Below, in pieces: positions 37,176-47,519 of a DNA stretch of 64,000 nt (the first letter of the stretch is position 1; each line of letters begins with the position of its first letter). This stretch comes from Polytrichum commune. Its lineage: Eukaryota; Streptophyta; Polytrichopsida; Polytrichales; Polytrichaceae. The stretch lies in assembly GCA_950295325.1 (NCBI GenBank), contig OX485803.1:23870001-23934000 (forward strand). The letters are read 5' to 3'. A program made the translations under genes and the position numbers. The notes below the pieces were generated by a model that was given only the letters and a program-made list of their open reading frames with translations, had not been told where the DNA came from and ran no database searches.

Positions 37176-37755
37176 ACAACACACGTCAGTGTCCAAGATT
37201 GAAGTCTTCAGTGCCCTTCAAACGTGATTTGGCCCTTCAAAATATACCTCTCTCAAAATAGCCCTTTAAAACGCAACCCCAACTTGATAATGAAGACATT
37301 ACTTGAAGTCCTCAATATCATATGCCGGCCACAAGAACCAACGAGTGTAGGGCATTGTTACTACAGGAGGTGGAGTTAGATGGTTGATTCTTAATTCTTC
37401 ATAGTGTACTAGAAACATGTACCACATACTTCACGCACAAGTTTAATATAAGTTTTATATTTCATTTCTATATCCTTGGATTGACGTCTCGGATTTGAAC
37501 CAACCCTTCAACTAAAGAGCTGAAATTTGAGAGCCCTTCAAAATGAAACTCATATGAGGGCTTCAATGTTGAACACTTAGACACATGAAGGTAGGAAGAT
37601 ACCTTCTGTCAACAATGCCTATTTGGAGTTCCAAAAGTCCAGCACCCATTTGGCTTTTTAGGGTCAGGATTATGACTAAGGTGACACAAAGAGGGCTTTC
37701 AGCTTTAATTTGCGGAGGAATCTCTCCATGCAAGATAAACTCAGGGTGAGTTTTA

Positions 37756-38255
37756 GGGCCACTTCACACATGAGACTGAGAGCCCGTGACCGTTTCACTT
37801 CAAGCACTCTCATTGGTGGAAAAGGCAGAGCCGGTCCAAGTTGGCTTCACGCTACGCTTGAGGGACCAATGGAGTATGTGAATGCAAGATGGATGTAAAA
37901 GTCTACATGGATTCGTGCATGGCATCAAATGAATAATGTTTCACGGTCACTTGGATTATTTTCAAAAACCACCTCTTGGAGGTAGGCCTAACACAAATCC
38001 GGGAGACCATGGCACTCCGAATCCTTACAACCGTTGATTTATTCTATTTTATCATATGTGAAGACCCGTACGAATAGAAATTCAATGAAATAGCATTTGA
38101 TTGAGGGCCCGGTCACATATGACTTCACACTACACTTGAGGGTCCATGACCACACTACTTGATTTTGGAGGTGTATTGGGACAGCCTTCGGACACTTTCT
38201 TTTGGGCTCTCACAATCTCATGGTCATGGCTCTTGGCTCGTGTGTGAAGTGGCCC
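37756..38255 (-). mobile_element. T1 copy C: Tourist/PIF-Harbinger-like MITE, inverted, 500 bp
   Basis: This is a full-length copy in the opposite orientation to copies A and B. The left end GGGCCACTTCACACATGAG follows TTA, and the right end TGTGTGAAGTGGCCC precedes ATA, a decayed TWA duplication. The A+T-rich middle with TTTATCATATG and AATTCAATGAAATAGC aligns to the reverse complement of copy A. Confidence 0.8.
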
Positions 38256-38515
38256 ATAGTCCAATGTTGGACCATTGTATAGGTAAATGCATTGGGTATC
38301 AATAACCAACATCTATAACAATATCAAAGAATCTAACTATGGGTATCAAAATTGTATTTCCAACCCAATATCGATATGTGGTGGGCATTTCAAGGTGATA
38401 GAATCTTTGACATTCAACTTATTATTTGGGTTGATACCGTTCTAAACCATATTGATATTATGGCGATTTTGCCTTGGTGTGAAGGTTCTTGCATGGTATA
38501 TTGGCTTTAATGGTT
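38256..38515 (-). repeat. R6-like copy next to T1 copy C
   Basis: CCAATGTTGGACCATTGTAT, GGGTATCAATAACC, ATTATTTGGGTTGATACCGT, TCTAAACCATATTGATATTA and GTTCTTGCATGGTATATTGG correspond to R6 in reverse (compare GTATCGACCCAAATAATAA at 43225). Confidence 0.45.
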
Positions 38516-39085
38516 TAAAAGGGTGGTGGGGGGGGGGTCCAATATCGATTTGCATTGCAAGGGTTTAAGGACAAAGAAACTCCCAAATTGAGTGATCCTA
38601 CTAGTCGAGAGATATACAATAGGGTCCACATCCAAGGCGTCCAAAAATGAAGCGACGCTAACATGGCATCACTTTCCGGGCAAATCTCGACAATCCTCAC
38701 TCTAGAAAATGCTCCTTCTAATTTGAGGTGCCAATCTTCAAGCTCTAGGGAGGGGGGGGGGTCCCATCAGCTTGCGTTCAAAGTTAGGTTCATTAAGGGG
38801 AGTTTGGAGATAGAGAAAGATGACGCCAAACACATGTGTTGGTGTGAACGAGGGATGCTTCACCTTGGTCATAGCCGCAAGCTCACGTCTAAAGCCAAAA
38901 CCATTTTTTTGGACCCCGAGTTTCTTGGACCCAAACCCTAACGTAAACCCATTACTATAACTCTCGTGACATTTTAACCCACATTATGCATACCAACTTG
39001 AAGACCCACGATCATATGGCCAATGAGAACTTCAAGATAAAGATTGTTGGGAATTGATGCCTTGATGGACAAGCGCTTACTTCTA

Positions 39086-39231
39086 GCATGCCCACACTAC
39101 TAGCGTGGACAACCAACAAACGACTTGACCAGTGATAGTTATTAGATATAACTAATGATAGCCACTAGATGTAACTAGTGTTGGCAGGAACCGTTCATTG
39201 GTGGCATGCACCAGTAAGCGCGTGGGTGGGC
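39086..39231 (+). mobile_element. S1 copy 2: MITE flanked by TA, 146 bp, diverged
   Basis: The ends GCATGCCCACACTACTAGCG and TAAGCGCGTGGGTGGGC are inverted and match copy 1 at 32522-32675. The segment AACCGTTCATTGGTGGC is shared exactly with that copy. TA flanks both sides (39084-39085, 39232-39233). Confidence 0.65.
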
Positions 39232-39559
39232 TATTACGTGACTTAAACATTCATTTTTGGTTGGCCACATGTGGTGACTTCTTCTATCCTTAAGCTATTG
39301 GCTTGGGCCTCAAGTGTTGGAACCATAGGAGACAACAACAAAACCGGCGGCCTCCCTAGTAGGTCATATAGTTGCACATCTTGCTAGTTAATATGTTGCT
39401 AGGAAGTTGTGGCGTACTTTCACAAGAGCTTCGGGTTCTCATGCCGTCTTTTGGAGCAAGCAACCGGGATAGTTTAGAAACGTCCGGTTAAAGAAACTAA
39501 GTTTTATAAAGTCAAGGTAAGATCGTGCTAAAATCATCACTTACCATGTTGACGAAAGG

Positions 39560-39910
39560 TACACTAAATATTGTATCTAGTGTCATATGGCATTTCATGT
39601 CACTATGGTAAGTGACACTTCTTATGAATACGTTTACAAGTATTGCCTTCTCAATTTTCTTTAAGTTCATCCAAATGCCAACTATCAAATTTGTGATGAA
39701 ACATTGTCATGGATAATTGAGATTTGGATGAAGAACTACTTGATAGGTGACAATAATTGCAACATTATAAATATCTAATTTCAAAAAAATACAAGGAATG
39801 ACAAATAATGTTAGGTTACAATTAGTGTGGGTGACACCGTACAGACGGTTCAAGATTAGTATAGAGCAAGACAAATAGAATTGGTGACACTAGATACAAT
39901 GGTTAGTGTA
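39560..39910 (+). mobile_element. C1-related MITE, 351 bp
   Basis: The left end TACACTAAATATTGTATCTA continues GTGTCA; the right end reads TGACACTAGATACAATGG then TTAGTGTA. The inverted repeat is about 26 bp with a few changes. The interior matches the fragment at 6076-6320. Confidence 0.6.
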
Positions 39911-40077
39911 TTTAATCTTAGTATTCTTAATTGTTTATCCTTAGCAATTGGAAGGGAAATCCACGGCACATGCGTTTGGGTTCTTTCAACTTATGTTGCT
40001 TGCAAAAGTCATAAGAGTATTTTCAAAAATAAATAAATTTATGGTATATGATTAAAAACCATCATGGGAACTATGAT

Positions 40078-40330
40078 CGGGGAGAACCGGCAGTTAGTTA
40101 CAAATGAGCCGGTTGAGTTTAAGAAATAACCGGTTGAAGTTCAAGACTACAAGACAATTACCGATCATTTAAGAATAATCTATAGGATATACCCCAATTT
40201 ACTAGAGGAAAACCGGAGGGTGTCAACATGTAACCGGTTGGACTTGCAAACACTAGGATCTCAACCAGTTATGCCCAAAAATCTCCCCGAATACTGCACG
40301 GGAGTTCATGCTTGATGTTAAGGTGAGGGC
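40078..40330 (-). repeat. R3 copy, inverted, CCGGTT-rich
   Basis: GGGGAGAACCGGCAGTTAGT, GAGCCGGTTGAG, AACCGGTTGAAGTTC, then TAACCGGTTGGACTTGCAAA, CACTAGGATCTCAACCAGTT and ATGCCCAAAAATCTCCCC. It is the reverse of the copy at 61885. Confidence 0.6.
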
Positions 40331-40757
40331 AACCCTAATAGAATAGAGATGTGTGTATTGTGCAAGGTTACCCTACTACATGGACAACTTCGACATGTTT
40401 TTGCCAAATGAATATTCTGTTTTGAAAAACAACTCTTTGAGGATTCCAAAAGTTCTTAAAATCGTCCATCATTCCATACATTATTTCTCAGGATATACTT
40501 TCAAAATTTGTAGCATTTTCAAAGAAGGATAGATATAGTTTCAAACTTGCCCATGTATGTACTATGATGTAGGGTGTAGGTTGGGGTAATGGTTTAGCAT
40601 GCTCTACCTTGCCAAATGTTTTTGGAAAGGACCATTAATCATGTCACATTAAGGTATAATAAGATACTATACTTCCTTCAATACTAAACTTCACCAAACT
40701 TGCCAAAAATCATCAATTTTTCTGCTATTGCAGCTATACTTATTTTAGCCTTGTTAT

Positions 40758-41335
40758 GAAGATATGTCCCCGGGTACGCAACTCCCGCATTATATGGTCC
40801 TGATTATAATCACTTATAATGCGTTTTAGTCCAATATTGAGTGATACAATTTGTTTTAATGTAGGAAACCCTTGTAGCCCTTCTAACAAGGAATCCAAAA
40901 ATGTAATTATATATAGGAAATGAATATATTTTGAAGCATATAATTGCATTAAAAACCTAATTATATGATTTTTTTAATACAGGTACCATAGGTCAAACTA
41001 CCCAACTTTTTGGACTTTTTAATAAAATTTTAACATTGTGAATTGATTATAATTTTAATGGGAGGCTTAATAAATATGCAACCCAACTTTTTTTTCATCT
41101 CATTTATTTAATTTGGTCTTCACCCAACTTTTTTTTCATCTCATTTTATTTAATTTGGTCTTTACCCAACTTTTTTTTCATCTCATTTTATTTAATTTGG
41201 TCTTCACCCAACTTTTTGATCATTTTAATTTGATATAATTTGATATAATTTTTACAAAAGCCGTCCTCTAAGCTGTTTTAAGTACGATGCCCCCTGCGTA
41301 TAATATGGGAGTTGCGTACCCGGGGATATGTCTTC
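40758..41335. mobile_element. 578-bp element with about 38-bp inverted ends and an internal minisatellite
   Basis: The left end GAAGATATGTCCCCGGGTAC then GCAACTCCCGCATTATA is mirrored at the right end (TATAATATGGGAGTTGC, GTACCCGGGGATATGTCTTC) with about four changes. The interior is very AT-rich and contains the tandem repeat at 41081-41220. Superfamily unknown; no clear duplication. Confidence 0.65.
41081..41220 (+). repeat. Minisatellite, about 42-bp unit, 3.3 copies
   Basis: The unit begins ACCCAACTTTTTTTTCATCT and ends TTTAATTTGGTCTTC. It occurs three times with one- or two-base length changes and a fourth time as a fragment (ACCCAACTTTTTGATC). It lies wholly inside the element at 40758-41335. 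Confidence 0.8.
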
Positions 41336-41439
41336 AATCACACGTAAACGAACAAAAAATGAATGGCCCAAGCAAAATCGTTAAAACTTAGTTCATCGTA
41401 AGGTGAGCATGCCTAACTCGGTCACTTATATTGATCAAA

Positions 41440-41770
41440 CACCCCCTATATTTGAGTGGGGGGGGGGGTTAGGTGGATCTAAGAATGGACATAAAAAAGA
41501 TGTGTGTTCAGAATGTATTGAACTACATGCTCATCATTTGTTAACTCTTCTAGGTTTGGTGGTCAACATTATTGGGGGGGGGGGGAGGGGCGTACATGAT
41601 TATCTATTGATAAACATGGCCCTCACTTTGACAATGGATAAAATGTACTTATGAGCTCCAAAACTACGAGGGGAATGGCTATGAGCACAATTTGCATTTG
41701 CTACTCATCTCGCACTAATCGTGTGTTTCTTAGCCTACGAGAAATGGGTGCCTCTAACAAGCAACATGCT
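41440..41770 (-). repeat. R2 copy, inverted, with two G tracts
   Basis: Reverse-orientation landmarks: ATATTTGAGTGGG, GGATCTAAGAATGGACATAA, GGTTTGGTGGTCAACATTAT followed by a G run (41574-41585), ACTTTGACAATGGATAAAAT, GCACAATTTGCATTTGCTAC and TACGAGAAATGGGTG. It is followed head-to-head by the R2 copy at 41795. Confidence 0.6.
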
Positions 41771-41794
41771 CGTGATATTGTCCATCAATAACTA

Positions 41795-42180
41795 AGGGGT
41801 GCCCCTTTAAGGTAGACATGTGCTATACAAATACTATTCTCTCTACACTCACTTCTCGTAAGATATGGAAAAACACAATTAACACGAGACAATCAGCAAA
41901 TCCAATCGTGACTGTAACCATCATGATTTTCAAAGCTCGTATGAATATCTTATTCATTCTCAAAGTGAAGACTCTAGTGCTCGTTTAGTGGTCATGTATC
42001 TCCTCCCACTCCATGTTGACTATTGTTAACACATTTTTCACACGCAGTCCCATCTCTTTCAAACACGTGGTCTCGATTATGTCCATTCTTAGATCCACGC
42101 CTAACGACATACCACTCAAATGCCCAGATTTTTGTTGTGTTGGAGTTAGGCACGTCTACTTTAGCCCCCCCTTATTCCCT
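41795..42180 (+). repeat. R2 copy, near complete
   Basis: Landmarks: CCCCTTTAAGGTAGACATGT, CACTCACTTCTCGTAAGATA, CGAGACAATCAGCAAATCCA, TATGAATATCTTATTCATTC, CAAAGTGAAGACTCTAGTGC, ATGTTGACTATTG, CATACCACTCAAATGC and TTAGGCACGTCTACTTTAGC. The first and last landmarks are weakly inverted (AGGTAGACATGT against CACGTCTACTTT), a possible TIR of the family. Confidence 0.6.
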
Positions 42181-42589
42181 CCAACCGCAACCAACCTTTA
42201 CCTTACCAAGGCCTTACCTTTTAGGGTCCGTGGCACCGTACAAATACTACACTATTTGCTTTTCCCAATGACAAGAAGGCTAAGCTATAGGGGGGACACT
42301 CCATAGCTAGGGTGGCCCATGTTCTTACCATGACAAAGGCCACAAAATAAAGGGACGCCCGATTCGATCACGCCCTAGTGGCCCCGGATGCTCTAGAAGT
42401 ATCACCTTGCGAAAGGGGCTAGGCTTCCCATCACCCAATCGGGCCCAAAACCCTCAAAGGCGTCGGTTATCTCAACACCTCAACCGTGCGCCCATCCAAG
42501 GGCCATCTCACAATTTGTGGTGGGGTCCACTAATGAAGGCTACATGGGCTTAGGCGGGTCCCACCCTCCACACGGGTAGCACGTAGCAA

Positions 42590-43015
42590 TGTCCGGGGAG
42601 GATTTTGGCATAATCGGTCAAGATCCTAGTACTAGTGTTCCTAAGTCCAACCGGTTACGTGTTGTGATCTTTCGGTTCTGCTTTACTAATTTGAGGTGTA
42701 TTCCATAGATCCCTCTAAAACGATGACATGTACACTAAATATGATATTTAGTATGACTTATTGTTTGGAATTACGCAATGCTATATCTATTTATGGTACA
42801 TCTAATATTTTACCAACAAATGTAAAATTGGTAGTTTGGACATTATCAGTCCCACATTACATTATTATGGATTTGAATAATGTTACGAATCCAAATAATA
42901 AGTCACACTAAATATCATATTTGGCCTGGTTTCCCAAAGCTTTGAACCTCCACCGGTTATTCTTCAAACTCAACCGGTTCACCTGGAACTAACCGCCGCT
43001 TCTCCCCGGGCATAG
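42590..43015 (+). repeat. R3 copy, interrupted by a C1-related MITE
   Basis: The left part is 42590-42730 (GGATTTTGGCATAATCGGTC, CAACCGGTTACGTGTTGTGA). The right part is 42929-43015 (CCACCGGTTATTCTTCAAAC, TCAACCGGTTCACC). The gap is the element at 42731-42928. Confidence 0.6.
42731..42928 (+). mobile_element. C1-related MITE nested in an R3 repeat
   Basis: It starts TACACTAAATATGATATTTA and ends near ACTAAATATCATATTTGGCC. AATAAGTCACAC and ATGACTTATTGTT form the inner part of the inverted repeat. R3 sequence on both sides (CCTCTAAAACGATGA, then GAACCTCCACCGGTTATT) would be continuous without it, as in the uninterrupted R3 copy at 61885-62115. Part of the interior (42846-42885) resembles one arm of the fold-back at 3901-4046. 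Confidence 0.65.
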
Positions 43016-43019
43016 GTGC

Positions 43020-43345
43020 GTAGTAACCAATGTTGGTCTAATGTCGCCTCTTAATATCATTCGGGAGTCTATAATGAGGATTTTTTCAAATTTCTTGAGC
43101 CCACTCGGGGTACGGGTATTTGATGATATTTGTGTTTTCAATAACATTCGAGTTTATATACATTGTTGAACCTTCGGACTTGAGTAAAATTGTCGTAGCA
43201 CAATATGTTTTTTACAATGGTATCGACCCAAATAATAAAGTGGTTATAAGAATATTCTCTCCCACTGACGTACCCATCAAATTTTGATGTGTATCGGTAT
43301 TCTTATTTTGATTCCACATGTAGGTTCTTTGACACCATCATTGAT
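43020..43345 (+). repeat. R6 copy
   Basis: ACCAATGTTGGTCTAATGTC, TTAATATCATTCGGGAGTCT, TAATGAGGATTTTTTC, TATTTGATGATATTTGTG, GGTATCGACCCAAATAATAA and CCATCAAATTTTGATG. It starts directly after R3. Confidence 0.5.
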
Positions 43346-46300
43346 GTTGATTGTTGATTCCTTGTATTCGCCTATATTCTAGACTAACCCTAGTAATAAC
43401 TAACATGATTTACGAGCCTTACCTCACACATCATCATGTTTTGCCTTCAACATGCCACGTCATGACGGTGGGGTTTATAACATAAGGTACATATGTCTTA
43501 TTGGAACCCCTACTTTTGGGATCCTAAATGGTTCAATTTTCTTCTAAAACAAACAATCAAAGTATTGTTATAAGGATTACTATGAGGACTCATTGGTTGG
43601 GATAATCGTAAAGTACATGGGTAATGCATGCTCACCACTAACCACCTCAAATAGTCCTATTAGTGTGGATACAATATAAAGTTACATGGTACTATAATTT
43701 TTCTTATGGTATTCATTAATTTCTACTTTATACAACAAAAAAACTAGTATGTACGTCAAGGAACATGAAACAACTCACTTAACAACAAATGATTTTCTCT
43801 ATAAAATGTTGGAGTATCATGAAACCACAAGTGCACCTATGATATAGGGTCGTTTAGTGTACTTTAGACACACGTACGTGAGGATCGCATGTAATCTATT
43901 TGAAATTTTGTCACGAATTTGAGATATAGTCACCTTAACTCAATCTTATGGCATTCCATTTGTAGATATTCTCTAACCAATTGTAGGATTTATTGCACAT
44001 TGTAAGAGGCCTAACATTCTAGATATTATATTATAAACATACCTAATTTAGTTACTAATCCTAAAACAATATCCTATATTTAAGAAGCATGTGGTTAAAT
44101 GTGGATCTAAGAACGAACACCCACAAAGGCATATATTGAACGTAAAGTTGGACTATCTTCATGCTCAGGTTGCGTTGCTCATACCATGTTCAATGAGACT
44201 ATATAATTGTTATCTAGTGATTAAGAGAATCTTCACTTTGACAACAAACAAGGTATTCATATGAACTCCAAATATCATAAGAGATTTGGATAAGGGCACG
44301 ACTTGGGTTTGCTTATCATATCATGTTTTGTATTCTACAAGAAGTGCTGCTTAGTTTATTTTTATTTTTATTTTTCTTCCCTTAGACCCACTTACCTTAA
44401 TACGGTGAGTATACCTTATAGGCTATCCCCACATAACGGGGCCAACTATATACCAGGACACGGTTGGTCTTGATCTCCACTCTATCATGGGAACTTTATA
44501 AAGAGACCCACTAGCCAACCTTGCATGACATAGAGGGCGGCCCACAATCCAAGGACCGGGGTTCACCACCCCTAGCCATCCGGTGCAATACATTGGCCCG
44601 ACCCGCAATATGTGAGGATGGGCTCCACCAACCCACCCACTTTCACCTTCACATCATGTGCATAAATAAGGTTAGGTGGCTATGTTGGGGGTACACTACT
44701 TCAGACTCCTTGAGCAAGTTTGGCCGTTGGATCAGATCGGCCATTATCTCACCTAGTTTGCAGTTGTGAATCACGTAAATGATCATTTCTAGTTCATAAC
44801 ATTACTCAACATAATAAGGCTCTTCCTACATCATCAAGCTACAATTGTAGCGTGGTGTGTAAAGCTTTGCAAGATGTTGTTGTTATACCTTTAGGATTTT
44901 GTGGCCCACCTAACTAAAGGTATGTGCTCACTAATGTTATGCTTCACAACTAGAGTTTGTATGCAAGAGTTAAAAGAAGTCAAGTAAAGATTAACTATTT
45001 TGATTTTGAAGGATTATGTAAACTTAAAGTATTTGGGCCTTGTGTGGTCATTCTTCTTGCAAAGGGGGAGGGGGGATAACTATCTTGACCAAACTCATAC
45101 GAGACTCAAATCTTAATTCTTCGGTCGAATGGCATTTCCTTGGATATGCTCACATGTTTATAACATGTACATGGTCCAGTCACATAGTGAACAAACAAAC
45201 AAATCAACACAATATCTCAATGTAATGTTGGGACACCTTATTGTCCATTCTTACTTACATTCATACATCATTCAAATATAGATCTATACCATCAAATAAT
45301 TGTTTAGTTTTCATAATTATTTTGATATTATTTCTTCATGTAGTCTTTGACTTATATTGTCATCTACGTGGCACCTCCAAGAGGCTACCACATTGCGACA
45401 ATCCATTGAGTTGACCTTGGTAGGTTAGCTCTTTTTGTTGCATGTCCCAAAACCTAAAATGATGTCCATAGTTTGAGCATGTTGTTAAACTTGTATATTT
45501 GGAATCCATCCATAATTGGATTAAATTTTATATTAAATCACAAAAATTTAGGTGTTCAAGTAGGGTGGGTGTACATAAGGGTATGGGTCCAAGAAATTTT
45601 GGGGTCCAAACTCCTTCAATGAATTTTATAATGAACTCAAGAATCAGACCCAAATTTGAAAAATGTGTTCTCAAACTAGGAAGAGTGTTTTGAATGGAAA
45701 CCATGGAGAGTTCATGAATATGATGCCACATTAACGCCACTTTATTTCTTTCATACCTTGGACCTCGAGTGTAAACTCCTTGCTCTCAAGCAATATAATT
45801 GCTTGAAATTTTGGGTTTCTTTAGTTATGGGCCTTAATGCTAAAACACTTTATAAGAAGAAATGACCAAACAAGGCCCGCACACCTTAACCCTAAATTGC
45901 ATAAGGGAGGCCCATGCGGCCTTTGTGTTAGTCGAAATTGAATTATAACGCAAAATGTGATATCGGTTGTTCTTGAGCTCTACCAATGTAACAAACTTTT
46001 TGGAGGATATTTTCTAATTCTGAACAATGTATATGAAACATTTCTAACCCTAAACTTCTTATGGCAGATGTAAGCATCATAGGTCTAAGATTCCAACTAC
46101 ACGACTTGGCATATTTTGCAATCACACTTTCATATTGAAATACTTTAGCTACATTTTACCTTACCATGGTCCTTTTCACACATGTTTTAGAGTGTGTGAA
46201 AGTTACACGATTTTGCAAGTTGTTTACGTTTCTTATGATGAAATTTACGATTCAATGTTTAACAATGGTTAGTAACCACCTATTATATTATTTAAAATTA

Positions 46301-46599
46301 AAGTAAGTCATGGATATGCTTAGCTTTCTGTAAAAAGAAATAAAATACCCATGGTGAAATTGAGGGGTGCAAGTTGACTATGTTCAAATAGGCTCAGGCA
46401 ATATCGTTATTCTTTGATTCAATGGAACTTTTGTTCAAGACTAGGTTGTTTAGCATTAAACATGTTTCATGTCTAGAAAGTTTTCAATGCATGGTGTGGA
46501 GTTGAGTTTGGCCCTCAATGAACCGATAACATGCCTAAATCCAAAAACAATAATTAAGATACGTATATATTGAGTGATACATGTTAGACACATATATAA
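43346..46599. other. Intergenic with one R2 copy; no recognised gene
   Basis: Apart from the R2 copy at 44085-44400, only short open frames were seen. The stretch at 44420-44640 is more GC-rich than its surroundings but resembles no known family. Confidence 0.35.
44085..44400 (-). repeat. R2 copy, inverted
   Basis: Reverse landmarks: GTGGTTAAATGTGGATCTAA, ACCCACAAAGGC, ACCATGTTCAATGAGACTAT, AATCTTCACTTTGACAAC, CGACTTGGGTTTGCTTATCA and ATTCTACAAGAAGTGC. Confidence 0.5.
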
Positions 46600-46905
46600 G
46601 AACTAGCACCAAAAAAGACATGGTTAAAAAATAGGTTGGATTACGTTCTCAAAATACGCTAACCATTATGTGCTCACATAATCAACACGACCATGCGTGG
46701 GGGGGGGGGGGCACTTATGTGACAACAATCGTGACTTGATAATGAATAAGACATCCATATGAGTTCCGAAAATCGTAAAGTAAATGGATATGAACATGAT
46801 TTCGAATTGCTGCTAATCAACTCACACTAGTTGTGTCTTTCAATATCCTACAAGAAGTGGGTGCAAAGAGGAAAGTATCCATCTAAGACACGCCTACCTC
46901 ATTAA
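46600..46905 (-). repeat. R2 copy, inverted, with 13-base G tract
   Basis: Reverse landmarks: GACATGGTTAAAAAATAGGT, ATACGCTAACCATTATGTGC, a G run at 46699-46711, GAATAAGACATCCATATGAG, ATTGCTGCTAATCAACTCAC and CTACAAGAAGTGGGTGCAAA. Confidence 0.55.
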
Positions 46906-46991
46906 AAAAAAAACCCCTTTGCTTAATCCGCACACCAACCCCAAGCATGGGGAAAATTCCAAACATAGAGAGTGTTGTTTGTGCAAAATAA

Positions 46992-47511
46992 GGGCCACTT
47001 CACACATGATCCAAGAGCCGTGACTATGAAATTGAGAGCCCAAAAGAAAGCGTCCAAAGGTCATCCCAAGACACCTCCAAAATCATGTAGTATGGTCACA
47101 AACCCTCAAGTGTAGTGTGAAGCCAAACGTGACCGGGCCCTCAACCAAATGCTATTTCAATGAATTTCTATTCATATGGGTCCTCACACTTGACAAAATA
47201 CAATAAATCAACGGTTCTGAGCATTCGGAGTGCCATAGTCTCCCGATTTTGTATTAGACCTACCTCCAAGAGGTGGTTTTTGAAAATAGTCCAAGTGACC
47301 ATGTAACATGATCCATTGGATGCCATGTAGATATTCATGTAGGCTTTACATCCATCTTGCATTCATATACTCCGTCGGGCCCTCAAGCATAGTGTGAAGT
47401 GAACTTGGCCCGGCTCTGCCTTTTCCACCAATGAGAGTGCGTGAAGTGTACTGGTCACGGGCACTCAGTCTCGTGTGTGAAGTGCTCTCAGTCTCTTGTG
47501 TGAAGTGGCCG
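46992..47511 (+). mobile_element. T1 copy D: Tourist/PIF-Harbinger-like MITE with duplicated right end, 520 bp
   Basis: The element is flanked by TAA on both sides (46989-46991 and 47512-47514). The left end is GGGCCACTTCACACATGAT and the right end TGTGAAGTGGCCG. It is about 20 bp longer than other copies because the right TIR segment (CTCAGTCTCGTGTGTGAAGTG) occurs almost twice in tandem at 47464-47510. It sits immediately upstream of the GC-rich leader of the C2 NT gene. Confidence 0.8.
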
Positions 47512-47519
47512 TAACCTAC

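Noticed and set aside
1-47500. CRISPR arrays, operons or bacterial defence systems
   Set aside because: The window is eukaryotic. The repeats are dispersed with inverted ends, not regularly spaced direct repeats.
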